Source of the DNA: Pseudalkalibacillus hwajinpoensis
Lineage (GTDB): Bacteria > Bacillota > Bacilli > Bacillales > Guptibacillaceae
DNA: 64,000 nt
Assembly (NCBI RefSeq): GCF_015234585.1
Contig: NZ_JADFCM010000009.1
Coordinates: forward strand, 76,989-140,988
Direction: 5' to 3'
In this document: positions 52,068 to 61,551 of the stretch, in pieces
How positions within the stretch are numbered: position 1 is the stretch's first letter
Layout of the letters: every line of letters begins with the position of its first letter
Notes under the pieces: model-generated
Databases searched by the model: none
Seen by the model: only the letters and a program-made list of their open reading frames with translations
Told to the model about the DNA's origin: nothing
Made by a program: the position numbers and the translations under genes

Positions 52068-52296
52068 CCTCCTTTTCCCTTATCGTTCAAACTCGAACTT
52101 TCCCTAGCATAACACGAGGAAACCTGAAACCGCATGCGATATTTATCGAATTTGACTAATAATTTTCGACTATTTTTTCCAAACTTCCCCTATTTCTTTC
52201 CCATCCACTCCTTAAAAAGTTTTATACCAGCAGGACGTTCTTTTAACATTCCACTTTTCGGTGCATATACTGGCAAAAAGCCCAGGAGGTGACCTC

Positions 52297-52740
52297 ATGG
52301 GAGACCATTGGGGACAGATGTATGACTGGCGCAATAAAATGAATAAATTTATGGGAGATGATTTTTGGACGGATTTTCAGGATATGTTCGTATCAAATGG
52401 ACCTCTTGTTAATCTCTATGAAGCTGGAAACGAACTCATCTGCACAGTTTATCTTCCTGGAATTAAGAAAATCGATGATGTTGACGTGTATATCCATTAT
52501 CGGACCCTTAAAGTAAAGGGCCAAACAGCGATGAACCTTAAAGGCTATCGTAATGTTCAGGAAGAATATAAGCACGGTCCCTTCGAACGCATCGTTGAGT
52601 TACCATTCCCCGTTCGCGAAAAACCGATTGATGCGAGTTACAGTAGGGGCATACTCTTAATTCATCTTCACCGACTTATTGAATCGAAGGAAGAGAAAAA
52701 ACGATTAAAGATTAAAGACGTAGAATCAGATGAAACCTAA
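52297..52740 (+). CDS. Small heat-shock protein of the Hsp20/alpha-crystallin family
   Basis: A 147-residue protein. The alpha-crystallin domain runs from about residue 45 to 130 (LICTVYLPGIKKIDDVDVYI, then RTLKVKGQTAM and SYSRGILLIHL), preceded by an aromatic N-terminus with WGQMYDWRNKMNKF. The C-terminal tail after SKEEKKRLKIKD is short and lacks a clear I-x-I motif. Spore-coat or CotP-like roles are possible for this type in Bacillaceae. The ATG at 52297 has AGGAGGTGA 5-6 nt upstream; a start at 52261 would include it. Monocistronic. Confidence 0.85.
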   Translation: MGDHWGQMYDWRNKMNKFMGDDFWTDFQDMFVSNGPLVNLYEAGNELICTVYLPGIKKIDDVDVYIHYRTLKVKGQTAMNLKGYRNVQEEYKHGPFERIVELPFPVREKPIDASYSRGILLIHLHRLIESKEEKKRLKIKDVESDET

Positions 52741-52782
52741 AAACAGAGGCGATCGATAAGCGATATCGATCGTCTCTGTTTA
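52741..52782. terminator. Bidirectional terminator after the Hsp20 gene
   Basis: AAACAGAG-g-CGATCGAT / ATCGATCG-t-CTCTGTTT hairpin between two convergent genes, with A/T runs on both sides. Confidence 0.9.
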
Positions 52783-52794
52783 TTATGAATCACT

Positions 52795-53427
52795 TTATAA
52801 GAAGCTAAATAATCCATCAGTTATACCAATACGATAAATATAATAGAATCCAAACCCGACTGAGAGAATCCCAGTCACTTGAGTTAATCGATGGTTGAGC
52901 TTTAACTGCTTCCTCGTTGCGACGAACGGAAGTCCAAGAATGGTTGTAAACCCGAGCATACCAACACATGTCCCTACACCGAACACTAGTATATAGATAG
53001 CTCCTTGAAACATCGTTTCAACCGTACTCATCGTCAACAAAATCATCGCCGCACTTCCAGCTAGTCCATGGATAAACCCGATCACTCCAGACTGTACGTA
53101 TGTTTGGTTTCCTTTCAATCCTGTATTTGCCGTTTTTGTACGTAAGGTTTTTATCCCTAGAAATACGAGCATAAATCCAACAATCATCTCAAGCGACATC
53201 GCCCATGTATCTGTTATCGTCGTATTGAAAAGAAATAGAAGCATTCCTACTAGGAAAAGCGTGGTGGTATGTCCAATCCCCCAATACACTCCTGCTAATG
53301 AAGATTTCCACAAACTACGTGTTTTACTCGCAATGGTCGATACGGCTATTACATGATCTGGTTCAATAGCATGTTTGATTCCAAGTAGAAATCCAATAAC
53401 TAAAATTGATAATAAACTAGCGTCCAT
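52795..53427 (-). CDS. ureH: UreH-like nickel transporter of the urease cluster
   Basis: A 210-residue membrane protein with about six segments. Segment one carries GIKHAIEPDHVIAVST, the H-x4-DH motif typical of nickel/cobalt permeases, with a second GIGHTTTLF near residue 50. It corresponds to UreH described as a nickel transporter in Bacillus urease clusters. It lies 19 nt downstream of ureD and ends at a shared terminator, so it is the last gene of the operon and would supply nickel for UreC. Confidence 0.85.
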   Translation of the reverse strand: MDASLLSILVIGFLLGIKHAIEPDHVIAVSTIASKTRSLWKSSLAGVYWGIGHTTTLFLVGMLLFLFNTTITDTWAMSLEMIVGFMLVFLGIKTLRTKTANTGLKGNQTYVQSGVIGFIHGLAGSAAMILLTMSTVETMFQGAIYILVFGVGTCVGMLGFTTILGLPFVATRKQLKLNHRLTQVTGILSVGFGFYYIYRIGITDGLFSFL

Positions 53428-53445
53428 TTTTTCCTCCTGTATACA

Positions 53446-54255
53446 CTACTTCCGCCAGGATATCGCACTCCTATTGTAAATGGTGTTATGAATAAACGTT
53501 TCGATAGCAGCAAAAACCTTCTCAATATGTGCCGTTCGCTTCGCAAGAATTCGGAAACAGCACCCCGGAACCTGCAACATCGATATTCCGTAATGAGTAT
53601 CACCGAACGATGCAAGGTACTCTCTTAACTTCTCTATCCACTCTCCTGTTACGTTCGGATGAATAAAGTACAATGAACCGATATGGGTGTTCCCCTCTAA
53701 CTGAAGCAACCTCTTCATATCTTCTTCAGGCTTCAACCGTAAATGATCATATACTTTGAGATTCTTATTCTGATAGATTTTCACCTTAGAGGTTACACAC
53801 TCATAAGGAAAGAGGACGCCATCCTTTGACCATCCCGGCGTTACAATGTCTGTCAAAAAGAAAACAGCACTTTCATCCATGTGTACTTCTGTTTCTTGCG
53901 TAAAGCGAGCATCTCGATAAGCAATGAGCGGATCCAGCTTCATATGTAATTCACTATGCTCTTCTAATTTATAGAACGCTTTTTGTATAACTTGCTTATT
54001 TGGTGTTTTGTAAACCTTAGTGGAAGCCTGCGTTGTAACAGCTAACCTAGCCTTCTCCTTCACAAGAATTTCCGTATAATACGTATCACCGTCTACATAT
54101 CCTCCACCTACATGGATCATTTGCAACAGAGGAAGTCCTTCCTCATTGTAAGTAGGGCGTGAAATCTTAAAAACACCGTTATAGTAAGCATCCGAAAGCA
54201 CGGATTTCCCATATCGATCAGATGCTTCTAACTTGAGATAACCTGTATAGGTCAC
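53446..54255 (-). CDS. ureD: Urease accessory protein UreD
   Basis: A 269-residue scaffold that binds the apo-urease and carries nickel from UreG. It has [15 protein letters not shown] and [20 protein letters not shown] (seen in parts [11 protein letters not shown]) near residue 98, and [16 protein letters not shown] near 134, all conserved. It starts with GTG overlapping the ureG stop (GTGA). Confidence 0.95.
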   Translation of the reverse strand: MTYTGYLKLEASDRYGKSVLSDAYYNGVFKISRPTYNEEGLPLLQMIHVGGGYVDGDTYYTEILVKEKARLAVTTQASTKVYKTPNKQVIQKAFYKLEEHSELHMKLDPLIAYRDARFTQETEVHMDESAVFFLTDIVTPGWSKDGVLFPYECVTSKVKIYQNKNLKVYDHLRLKPEEDMKRLLQLEGNTHIGSLYFIHPNVTGEWIEKLREYLASFGDTHYGISMLQVPGCCFRILAKRTAHIEKVFAAIETFIHNTIYNRSAISWRK

Positions 54256-54869
54256 TGCTCAAGTCCTACAAAAAAGGCCTGCTCCTTAATCCACTGTACA
54301 ACATCACTAACGCCAGTTTCATCCTTTAAGTTAGTAAAGAAAAATGGACGATCTCCTCTTGATTTCAACGTATCCTCTCGCATGATATCAAGATTGGCGC
54401 CAACATAAGGAGCAAGATCCGTTTTATTAATAATAAACAAATCCGACTTAATCATCCCCTGACCGCCTTTACGGGGGATTTTCTCTCCCTGCGCCACATC
54501 TATAATATAAATCGAAAAATCAACAAGCTCAGGACTGAAAGTTGCCGCTAGATTATCGCCACCACTTTCAACAAAAATGAGATCAAGATCTTCATGACGT
54601 TCATTCAATTCATCAATAGCAGCAAAGTTCATCGATGCATCTTCTCGAATCGCCGTATGCGGACATCCTCCTGTTTCTACGCCGATGATGCGGTCCGAAG
54701 GCAAAATCCCGTTCTTATTCAAAAACATCGCATCTTCTTTCGTATAAATATCATTTGTGATGACAGCCATACTAAATTCGTTATTCATTGCTCTTGTTAA
54801 GCGATCCACTAAAAGCGTTTTGCCAGCACCAACTGGTCCGCCAATTCCTATTCGTATGGGTTCACTCAT
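54252..54869 (-). CDS. ureG: Urease accessory GTPase UreG
   Basis: A 205-residue GTPase that drives nickel loading. It has the P-loop [15 protein letters not shown] near residue 7, the metal-binding [15 protein letters not shown] near 63 (Cys-Pro-His), [16 protein letters not shown] near 100, and [12 protein letters not shown] near 148. Confidence 0.98.
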   Translation of the reverse strand: MSEPIRIGIGGPVGAGKTLLVDRLTRAMNNEFSMAVITNDIYTKEDAMFLNKNGILPSDRIIGVETGGCPHTAIREDASMNFAAIDELNERHEDLDLIFVESGGDNLAATFSPELVDFSIYIIDVAQGEKIPRKGGQGMIKSDLFIINKTDLAPYVGANLDIMREDTLKSRGDRPFFFTNLKDETGVSDVVQWIKEQAFFVGLEQ

Positions 54870-54890
54870 TTTTCAATCATCCTTTCTTCA

Positions 54891-55577
54891 TTAACTCATA
54901 AATAGACGAACATTGATCGCCTCATGCTTCATTTGTGCAATTTCAAGGCCAGGAGCGCCTATCCCAAAGTCACTGTCTTCAAGAGACATAATCTGCTTCA
55001 CACAATCTGTTAAAAGTGGCTGAATTGAAACAAGAATTTGCTGTCCTTCTGTTTGACCAAGCGGGACGCCTCGAACGGCGTTTTGAACGAGTGACGAAGC
55101 AGTTGCAAATCCGTAGCATGAAACCGCACTTTCAACATCAATACCAAGGTGATAACATACAATCGCAAATACCAGTGCCCCATGGCCGTACACCTTTTTC
55201 TCCTTCATTGCATCCATATACTGATTAAATATCGCGTTCGGATAAAGGGTGGAAACTACCTTAACTAAGCGATTACCAATTCTTCTGTTCCCTTCTCGGG
55301 TCTCCCTAGCCATCCCCAACGCATACAATGATTGATCCAGCTCCCATAGACGATCCGTGTCATCCACTTCTAAGGCTTCATACGCAAACCGACAGGCAAG
55401 TCCATCCGTATAAACTAGCTGATTCATTAGAAAAAGCTCAAGAACATGTTGAAATGAAGAAGAGTCATGAATTGTGCCATTTGCAATATATGTTTCTATT
55501 CCAAACGAATGCGAAAAGGCCCCTGAGGGAAACTGCGAATCACTTAGTTGAAGGATCGAAAAGAGCGCATTAGTCAT
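54891..55577 (-). CDS. ureF: Urease accessory protein UreF
   Basis: A 228-residue helical protein that acts with UreD and UreG. It begins MTNALFSILQLSDSQFPSGAFSHSFG, of which LQLSDSQFPSGAFSHSFG is the family signature. The ATG at 55577 overlaps the ureE stop (8 nt); an in-frame TTG at 55583 is also possible. Neither has a good ribosome site, suggesting coupling to ureE. Confidence 0.93.
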   Translation of the reverse strand: MTNALFSILQLSDSQFPSGAFSHSFGIETYIANGTIHDSSSFQHVLELFLMNQLVYTDGLACRFAYEALEVDDTDRLWELDQSLYALGMARETREGNRRIGNRLVKVVSTLYPNAIFNQYMDAMKEKKVYGHGALVFAIVCYHLGIDVESAVSCYGFATASSLVQNAVRGVPLGQTEGQQILVSIQPLLTDCVKQIMSLEDSDFGIGAPGLEIAQMKHEAINVRLFMS

Positions 55578-56010
55578 GCCCAATGTATTTAAAAGCTTCT
55601 TTCATTTTTCGTTTTTCAATCACATGAGAAATATTTAGTTCTGTTAACAACTGAATAACTAGATAATCATGCTGCACAATCATCTCATCTCCTTCAAATT
55701 GTGCTGGCAAATGGCGATTGCCTAGCATATGAGCGACTTCTCCCATTTGTTTCAAAGAATTAGGATAAATGACGATCACTTCATCTTCCATCACACTGAC
55801 AATAATCATATTGTCATCCGCACGATACAGAATATCACCATCGACTAAATCTTTCGGCTTAGAAAGTTTAATCCCAAGCTCTTTTCCGTGATCGGTCTTT
55901 ACTCGCTGAATTCGTTTCACAAGTTCATCACTTCGAAGATAAACTCTTTCTACATGCGGTAGCGTATCCTTTTCGTCACGAATGTTTCCTTTTATCTCAC
56001 TAATGATCAT
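55570..56010 (-). CDS. ureE: Urease accessory protein UreE
   Basis: A 146-residue nickel metallochaperone. It has the N-terminal peptide-binding domain (VYLRSDELVKRIQRVKTDHG in parts) and the C-terminal metal domain with MLGNRHLPAQFEGDEMIVQHDYL (HLGNRH-like motif seen as AHMLGNRHLPAQ). There is no His-rich tail, as usual for Bacillus. Confidence 0.95.
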   Translation of the reverse strand: MIISEIKGNIRDEKDTLPHVERVYLRSDELVKRIQRVKTDHGKELGIKLSKPKDLVDGDILYRADDNMIIVSVMEDEVIVIYPNSLKQMGEVAHMLGNRHLPAQFEGDEMIVQHDYLVIQLLTELNISHVIEKRKMKEAFKYIGHD

Positions 56011-56022
56011 CTGTTTACCACC

Positions 56023-57729
56023 TCAAAATAAAAAGTATCTTTGTGCAAGCGGTACGCTCGTTGCCGGTTCGCACGTAACTAGCTCACCATCCACCACGAC
56101 TTCATACGTTTGTGGATCCACCTGAATATCAGGAGTCTCACCGTTGTACTTCATGTCTTTCTTTTTTAGCTTACGAATATTCTGAACAGGACGAATGATT
56201 TTCTGCAGCGAAAGCTGGTTATGAACACCTTTTTCAATAGCCGATTGTGATAAAAAGGTAATCGAGGTTCTAAATTTCGCTTTCCCGTATCGGCCAAACA
56301 TCGGCCTATAGAGAGCTGGTTGAGGAGTAGGAATTGATGCATTCGGATCCCCCATTACACTCCAAGCAATCATCCCACCTTTAACGATCTGTTCGGGCTT
56401 TACTCCGAAAAAACCAGGTTTCCATAGAACAAAGTCCGCTAGTTTCCCTACTTCTATGGACCCCACCTCGTCTGATATACCATGGGCAATGGCCGGATTT
56501 ATCGTGTATTTCGAAATATAACGTTTCACCCGCTCATTATCGTTTTCTGAACCCTTTGGTAATGCCCCACGTTGCTTTTTCATTTTATCCGCCGTTTGCC
56601 ACGTTCTTGAAATCACTTCTCCAACTCGTCCCATTGCCTGTGAATCTGAACTAATAATGCTGAAGACACCCATATCATGCAAAATATCTTCTGCAGCAAT
56701 GGTTTCTTTTCGAATCCTTGAGTCAGCGAATGCCACATCCTCCGGTACGGAAGAATCAAGATGATGGCAAACCATCAACATATCAAGATGCTCCGCAATT
56801 GTATTTGTTGTAAATGGTCTAGTTGGATTCGTCGAGGATGGAAGGATATGCTCATAAGAAGCGGCTTTAATAATATCCGGTGCATGTCCCCCACCTGCGC
56901 CTTCTGTATGGTATGTATGAATGACGCGCCCATCAATCGCGTTCAACGTATCTTCTACAAAACCGCCCTCATTTAATGTATCGGTATGAATCGCGACCTG
57001 AACATCATATTCATCCGCCACGGTTAATGCCGTGTCAATGGAAGCTGCCGTCGTTCCCCAGTCCTCATGAAGCTTCAAGCCTATCGCACCCGCTTCTATT
57101 TGTTCGCGTAAAGCTTCTTCACCTGAAGCATTTCCTTTGCCCAAAAACCCAAGATTAACAGGGAAAGCTTCTGCTGACTCAAGCATACGGTGAATGTTCC
57201 ATTCCCCTGGAGTACAAGTTGTTGCATTTGTCCCAGTCGCTGGACCCGTTCCACCTCCAAGCATCGTCGTAATTCCAGACTCGATCGCGGTTTCGATTAA
57301 TTGCGGACATATAAAATGTATATGAGAATCAATTCCACCTGCTGTTACAATCATTCCTTCTGCGGCAATAACCTCTGTAGAAGCACCAATCACAATATCA
57401 ACACTGTCCATCAAATAAGGGTTACCTGCCTTTCCAATCGAAGCAATACGACCATCCTTCACACCAATATCCGCTTTATAGATCCCCGTGTAATCAATGA
57501 TCAATGCATTCGTTACAACAAGGTCTACAGATTCGCCTCTCGTAGCAAGTGGATGTTGACCCATTCCATCGCGAATCACCTTGCCTCCACCAAATTTCAC
57601 TTCATCACCATAAGAGGTTTCATCTCGTTCTACTTCAACAAACAATTCTGTATCTGCTAACCGAACTTGATCCCCAACCGTCGGACCAAACATATCAGAA
57701 TACGCTTTTCTTGAAAGTTCAAAACTCAT
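56023..57729 (-). CDS. ureC: Urease alpha subunit
   Basis: A 568-residue catalytic subunit that hydrolyses urea to ammonia and carbamate. The first nickel histidines are in [13 protein letters not shown] near 134; the carbamylated Lys is in [14 protein letters not shown] near 217, with the following His; further nickel ligands are in [13 protein letters not shown] near 245 and [11 protein letters not shown] near 272; and the flap Cys-His is in [11 protein letters not shown] near 318. All key residues are present. Start ATG overlaps the ureB stop. Confidence 0.98.
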   Translation of the reverse strand: MSFELSRKAYSDMFGPTVGDQVRLADTELFVEVERDETSYGDEVKFGGGKVIRDGMGQHPLATRGESVDLVVTNALIIDYTGIYKADIGVKDGRIASIGKAGNPYLMDSVDIVIGASTEVIAAEGMIVTAGGIDSHIHFICPQLIETAIESGITTMLGGGTGPATGTNATTCTPGEWNIHRMLESAEAFPVNLGFLGKGNASGEEALREQIEAGAIGLKLHEDWGTTAASIDTALTVADEYDVQVAIHTDTLNEGGFVEDTLNAIDGRVIHTYHTEGAGGGHAPDIIKAASYEHILPSSTNPTRPFTTNTIAEHLDMLMVCHHLDSSVPEDVAFADSRIRKETIAAEDILHDMGVFSIISSDSQAMGRVGEVISRTWQTADKMKKQRGALPKGSENDNERVKRYISKYTINPAIAHGISDEVGSIEVGKLADFVLWKPGFFGVKPEQIVKGGMIAWSVMGDPNASIPTPQPALYRPMFGRYGKAKFRTSITFLSQSAIEKGVHNQLSLQKIIRPVQNIRKLKKKDMKYNGETPDIQVDPQTYEVVVDGELVTCEPATSVPLAQRYFLF

Positions 57730-58049
57730 TGATCTACCTCTCTATCTAACGAACCGTTTGTTTTATTATTAAGTCCAAACACCTTTCGCTCACCTGAAAA
57801 CGCGACTAGCGTGACTTCTTTAGCATCCCCAGGTTCAAAGCGGACAGCAGTACCTGCAGCAATATTTAAATGCATGCCAAAAGCGCGCTCACGATCAAAA
57901 TTTAGCGCTTCATTCACTTCATAGAAATGAAAATGAGAACCTATTTGAACCGGCCTGTCTCCGACGTTAATGACTTCCATTTCAATCGCTTTTTTCTCTC
58001 TGTTACACACAATGGGAGATGACTTTAACTTGTACTCACCTGGAATCAA
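57726..58049 (-). CDS. ureB: Urease beta subunit
   Basis: A 107-residue UreB with [14 protein letters not shown] and the conserved [21 protein letters not shown] (seen as [17 protein letters not shown]), [19 protein letters not shown] and VALVAFSG-type end ([14 protein letters not shown]). The start is a TTG with AGGAGGGTGA upstream. It overlaps ureC by 4 nt. Confidence 0.97.
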   Translation of the reverse strand: MIPGEYKLKSSPIVCNREKKAIEMEVINVGDRPVQIGSHFHFYEVNEALNFDRERAFGMHLNIAAGTAVRFEPGDAKEVTLVAFSGERKVFGLNNKTNGSLDREVDQ

Positions 58050-58062
58050 TGCTTCACCCTCC

Positions 58063-58365
58063 TCATATTATTGGATCATGTACTGTGACTAATTTGGTAC
58101 CATCCTGAAAGGTAGCCTCTACTTGTATATCCGTAATCATTTCTGGCACACCTTCCATGACATCTTCTCTTGCCAAAATCGTTCGCCCATACTGCATTAA
58201 ATCTGCAACACTCTTTCCGTCTCTTGCTCCTTCAAGCACTTCATATGTAATAATGGCAATGGCCTCTGGGTAATTAAGCTTTAATCCTCTAGCCTGCCGC
58301 CTTCTCGCTAAATCTGCCGCCACGACAATCATTAATTTCTCCTGTTCTCTAGCCATTAACTTCAA
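58063..58365 (-). CDS. ureA: Urease gamma subunit
   Basis: A 100-residue Ure[19 protein letters not shown] and [20 protein letters not shown] are the family signature. The TTG at 58365 restores the usual MKL start; GGGGGA is upstream. First gene of the urease operon; a TATAAT with a poor -35 lies about 45 nt upstream of it. Confidence 0.97.
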   Translation of the reverse strand: MKLMAREQEKLMIVVAADLARRRQARGLKLNYPEAIAIITYEVLEGARDGKSVADLMQYGRTILAREDVMEGVPEMITDIQVEATFQDGTKLVTVHDPII

Positions 58366-58562
58366 TGAAATCCCCCTAATTTATACGGAAACCGAAAATT
58401 ATGATAATTCATATTATACATAAAATTGAAGGTTATAAAAGAACATAGGATTATTTTTATTTTACAACTTCACATAGAGAAACAAATCGTACTCGAATAA
58501 GAATCCTAATATGTCAGCGTTTGTTAGCGTATTCACTATTTCATTTTCTACTCGAAATAATA

Positions 58563-58579
58563 TGTCAGATTAACTTACA
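58563..58579. promoter_or_regulatory. TnrA/GlnR-type box upstream of the urease operon
   Basis: TGTCAGATTAACTTACA fits TGTNA-N7-TNACA perfectly on both strands. Urease genes are known TnrA/GlnR targets in Bacillus. A weaker half-like copy (TGTCAGCGTTTGTTAGC) lies at 58512-58528. The box is about 200 bp from ureA, farther than usual. The remaining 58366-58632 region has no gene. Confidence 0.65.
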
Positions 58580-58601
58580 TATAAGGGAATTCATATAAAA
58601 A

Positions 58602-58628
58602 AAAGAAGAAGCTTTTCGCTCCTTCTTT
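58602..58628 (-). terminator. Terminator of the nitroreductase gene
   Basis: Minus-strand hairpin AAAGAAGGAGC / GCTTCTTCTTT with T-run, just at the end of the gene. Its 3' side is within 5 nt of the stop codon. Confidence 0.7.
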
Positions 58629-58632
58629 AGGA

Positions 58633-59286
58633 TTACTTATGGAAAATCACTCGTTCTTCAACTGGTTGAAATTCTTTTTCCCCTGGGGGAGCCGTAGGGT
58701 TTCCAAAAGGCATCTGCGCAATAAGTTCCCAACTAGATGGTACATCCCACTCTTCTTTCACCTGATCGTCAATTAAAGGATTGTAATGTTGAAGAGACGC
58801 ACCCAGACCCTCTTTTTCTAATGCTGTCCAGATGACAAACTGAAGCATGCCAGAAGAATGCTGTGACCACTTTGGAAAGTTGTCAGCAAATGTGGGCAGC
58901 TTTTCTTGAAGTCCTTTAATCACGTCTTGATCTTCGAAGAAAAGAACGGTACCATAACCACCTGCAAATCCGTTCATACGTCCTTCAGTTGCCTCAAACT
59001 GATCTGCAGGAACAATAGATCGAAGTGTCTCTTTCGTAATCTCATTCCAGAGTTTATTGTGGTTATCATCTAAAATAACCAGTACTCTTGCGCTTTGGGA
59101 ATTGAAAGCTGAAGGTGTGTGTTTAACCGCATACTCAATTATTTCTTGCAGTTTGTCATCAGAAATGACGCGTTCTTTACCAATGCCATAAATCGATCTT
59201 CTACCTTTTACAGCCTCAAAGAAGTTCTTGTTATCTCCATTAGTCTCATTCTTTGCTGAACCAAAAATCTTTTCCATCATACCCAT
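58633..59286 (-). CDS. Nitroreductase family protein
   Basis: A 217-residue FMN-dependent nitroreductase-fold enzyme with KGRRSIYGIGKE near residue 26 (the FMN-phosphate site), TPSAFNSQSARVLVI near 55, and LQHYNPLIDDQVKEEW near 168. The start is the ATG at 59286 with AAAAGGTGG upstream; upstream in-frame codons precede the site. It lies 21 nt downstream of the CatE-like dioxygenase and is probably in one operon with it, under the divergent HxlR regulator. It probably reduces quinones or nitro compounds. Confidence 0.88.
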   Translation of the reverse strand: MGMMEKIFGSAKNETNGDNKNFFEAVKGRRSIYGIGKERVISDDKLQEIIEYAVKHTPSAFNSQSARVLVILDDNHNKLWNEITKETLRSIVPADQFEATEGRMNGFAGGYGTVLFFEDQDVIKGLQEKLPTFADNFPKWSQHSSGMLQFVIWTALEKEGLGASLQHYNPLIDDQVKEEWDVPSSWELIAQMPFGNPTAPPGEKEFQPVEERVIFHK

Positions 59287-59307
59287 GTGAATAACCACCT
59301 TTTTTCT

Positions 59308-60153
59308 CTATTTTTTCAAACTAAGACGAATCATATTCCCTGAAGGATCTTTCGTATAGAAATCGTCATCTTTCTCCCATACGTTGCTGAATTTTTTCAC
59401 TTGTTCAACCCGTTTATTTCTTTCTAAATCATTTGTGAAAACAATTGAAAACCACTTCAGTCCAGTGCTTCTTTCTTTGGGAGCCAAAGCCCCAGCGCTT
59501 TGCCAGGTATTTAACCCAATGTGATGATGGTAGCCTCCGTACGATGCGAATATCGCATCATATCCGAACTGACTTACAATCTGAAGACCTAAACCTTTTT
59601 GATAGAAGTCTTTAGCTTCTTTTAGATCAGAAACTTGAAGGTGAACGTGTCCAAGAACGGTATTCTCAGGAAGCTCTTCACTAACCCCTGACACTTCCTT
59701 CATTAATTCTTCAACATTCAATGCCTTTGTTGTCATCATTACTTGATCTTCCTCCCAGTTCCACTGTTTTGAAGGACGATCTACATAGATTTCAATCCCA
59801 TTTCCATCGGGATCTGCTAAATAAATTGCTTCACTAACAGAATGATCAGAAGCCCCTTGAAGTGGATACCCTGTACTTAATAGATGCCTTAGTACATTCG
59901 CAAGGTGTTTTCGTTCAGGTACAAGAAGAGCAAAGTGATACAGTCCAGTCGAAGGATATACTCTTTTCGTGCTTGTTTGTTCAATTGTGAGAAGTGGTGT
60001 CTTACCATTCGTTGTGAAAACCACAGTATCGTTCGATTTAGTAAGTATTTTGAATCCGATTATTTTTTGATAAAAATTGGTAGATCGATTTAAATCACTT
60101 ACAAACAACTGGAGTTCACTAGTGTGAGGAACAAATTCAGAATGAAATTTCAT
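59308..60153 (-). CDS. CatE-like VOC-family dioxygenase
   Basis: A 281-residue protein with two vicinal-oxygen-chelate modules, like B. subtilis CatE (catechol 2,3-dioxygenase). Metal ligands are suggested by GHVHLQVSDLKEAKDFY near 163, YHHHIGLNTWQS near 207 and the Glu late in the second module. The first module begins with SELQLFVSDLNRSTNFYQ. It degrades catechol-type electrophiles in B. subtilis; here the same role is inferred from family and from the operon with a nitroreductase and a CatR-like regulator. Confidence 0.85.
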   Translation of the reverse strand: MKFHSEFVPHTSELQLFVSDLNRSTNFYQKIIGFKILTKSNDTVVFTTNGKTPLLTIEQTSTKRVYPSTGLYHFALLVPERKHLANVLRHLLSTGYPLQGASDHSVSEAIYLADPDGNGIEIYVDRPSKQWNWEEDQVMMTTKALNVEELMKEVSGVSEELPENTVLGHVHLQVSDLKEAKDFYQKGLGLQIVSQFGYDAIFASYGGYHHHIGLNTWQSAGALAPKERSTGLKWFSIVFTNDLERNKRVEQVKKFSNVWEKDDDFYTKDPSGNMIRLSLKK

Positions 60154-60190
60154 AATAGATCTCCTTTAAGTGTTCTGAATAAACCCATTA

Positions 60191-60237
60191 ACTTATTTTA
60201 TGTAAGTAACTATATAATTATAAATAACATACGTCAA
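60191..60237. promoter_or_regulatory. Promoter and putative regulator operator between catE-like and HxlR genes
   Basis: On the minus strand TTGACG (60232-60237), a 17-nt spacer and TATAGT (60209-60214) form the dioxygenase promoter. Directly downstream, ACTTATTTTATGTAAGT (60191-60207) is an ACTTA-N7-TAAGT dyad at the start of transcription, like operators of the CatR/YodB regulators. A repressor there would block the operon. Confidence 0.6.
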
Positions 60238-60311
60238 GTTACTAGCTTCTAATCAATAATCTTTTGATTTGAATTCATACTGAGTTATAATGAATTTGGG
60301 AGTGAATAATT

Positions 60312-60638
60312 ATGAATAAATCGTCTCTATGTCCTAGATTTGAAAAAGCAATGTCCCTTTTGAGTCAGAGGTGGACAGGTCTAATTATTCATCAACTTTT
60401 AGAGGGACCTCAGCGATTTTGCACGATAGAAACATCCATTTCCATCAGTGGTCGTGTACTCTCTGAGAGGTTAAAAGACCTTGAACAACAGGGGATCGTT
60501 ATCCGAAATGTGTATCCTGAGACACCTGTTCGGATAGAATACTCATTAAGTGCTAAAGGGCACGCACTCGCTCCAGTTTTGCATGAGATTGAAAACTGGG
60601 CAGAGAACTGGATAGAAATTGATGATATTGATAAGTGA
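60312..60638 (+). CDS. One-Cys HxlR/DUF24 family regulator (CatR/YodB-like)
   Basis: A 108-residue winged-helix regulator divergent from the dioxygenase. It has an N-terminal MNKSSLCPRFEKAMSLLSQRW with Cys7, the redox-sensing position of YodB and CatR, followed by the recognition helix region ISGRVLSERLKDLEQQGIV and the RIEYSLSAKGHAL wing. There is no C-terminal Cys, so it is of the one-Cys kind like CatR. The family responds to quinones and other electrophiles through Cys modification. It probably regulates the adjacent catE/nitroreductase pair. Confidence 0.88.
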   Translation: MNKSSLCPRFEKAMSLLSQRWTGLIIHQLLEGPQRFCTIETSISISGRVLSERLKDLEQQGIVIRNVYPETPVRIEYSLSAKGHALAPVLHEIENWAENWIEIDDIDK

Positions 60639-60644
60639 ATTGCG

Positions 60645-60690
60645 TAAAAAAGCCGATTGCTCTTATTTTGAGTTATCGGCTTTTGTTTTT
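60645..60690 (+). terminator. Terminator of the HxlR gene
   Basis: AAAAAAGCCGAT...ATCGGCTTTT imperfect hairpin with a T-run, just after the stop. Confidence 0.75.
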
Positions 60691-60836
60691 AGGGAGATAG
60701 GCAGCTTTTTGGAGAATCAGGACTTTTAATGCAGGAATTGGGAATGAATCAGGTGAGAAAGTTAGAACTGACCAGTAATTCCGCGATCGTGAGATATGAA
60801 GGCTTTCAGCTAGTAAAAACTATCCATAAAACCATA

Positions 60837-60873
60837 AAAAAAAGCGAGAAACCATTTGGTCTCTCGCTTTTTT
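60837..60873. terminator. Distal rRNA-operon terminator
   Basis: AAAAAAGCGAGA / TCTCTCGCTTTTTT with a 10-nt loop. It is nearly identical to the terminator at 61158-61190, and follows a broken 5S on the minus strand. The 60691-60836 stretch before it has no gene that I can support. Confidence 0.85.
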
Positions 60874-60880
60874 CAGTTGC

Positions 60881-60952
60881 CAAGCGACGTCCTACTCTTG
60901 CAGGGGGAGATCCCCCAACTACCATCGGCGTTAGAGCTTAACTTCCGTGTTC
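60881..60952 (-). pseudogene. Truncated 5S rRNA copy
   Basis: About 70 nt nearly identical to the 3' part of the intact 5S (61201-61316), from AACACGGAAGTTAAGCTCT to GACGTCGCTTGG, with a 3-nt deletion (GCGTTAGAGC versus GCGCTGAAGAGC on the plus strand). The 5' third is replaced by unrelated sequence. With the matching terminator this is the remnant of a tandem 5S duplication. Confidence 0.85.
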
Positions 60953-60959
60953 TCATACG

Positions 60960-61115
60960 GGTCGCGATAAGCGGCGAACTTCTTCGTCAGCTGCGCGATG
61001 CCAGATCCTCATGGATCTCTCGAATATCCACTCCGGTCTGACATCGCTTGCTTCCTCGAATTTCTTGCTTCTCCCGCCCCTACGAAGCTTTCGAAGAAGT
61101 TTTTGATTGTCATTC
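60960..61115 (-). repeat. Structured insertion between the two 5S copies
   Basis: On the minus strand AACTTCTTCG (61092-61101) pairs perfectly with CGAAGAAGTT (60977-60986), enclosing a second hairpin GCGATG-t-CAGA...TCTG-g-CATCGC that itself contains TGGAT...ATCCA. It has no coding frame of its own worth reporting. It resembles a repetitive structured element of Bacillaceae genomes; this impression is unverified. Confidence 0.55.
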
Positions 61116-61157
61116 CTGCAGCTTTTTCTCCTACAAGCTTTCAACATTTTTTGAATA

Positions 61158-61190
61158 CAAAAAAGCGAGAAACCCTCAGGTCTCTCGCTT
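61158..61190 (-). terminator. Terminator-like hairpin after the intact 5S
   Basis: GAGCGAGA-type hairpin AAGCGAGA / TCTCGCTT on the minus strand followed by TTTTTTG, 11 nt after the 5S. Confidence 0.85.
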
Positions 61191-61200
61191 CTCTTAGTTG

Positions 61201-61316
<116 letters not shown>

Positions 61317-61551
61317 CTAACAGGATGTTAGCCGTTCGGTGTTCACCACAGGACGTGGTGGCACTTAATCGAACTTCCTTATTTCAGGTGTTCCCTGAAA
61401 ACTAGATAGCACGCACAACTTTCCAATATGTCCAGCTACGTAAGCCAAATCCTCGATCGTTTCACCTTTTGATTCTGACGCAAACAACGCGTCTGATTCA
61501 AAAGCCTCCAACGCTTGTCGGATTTAAACGGCTTACTTCGCTTTTCGTTTA
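61317..61551 (-). other. 23S-5S spacer without tRNA
   Basis: A 235-nt spacer. Positions 61465-61504 form a hairpin with two mismatches (CTTTTGATTCTGACGC with GCGTCTGATTCAAAAG), a possible RNase processing stem. No tRNA gene is seen. Confidence 0.75.

Noticed and set aside
61317..61551. tRNA genes in the 23S-5S spacer
   Set aside because: No cloverleaf or T-loop sequence could be found.
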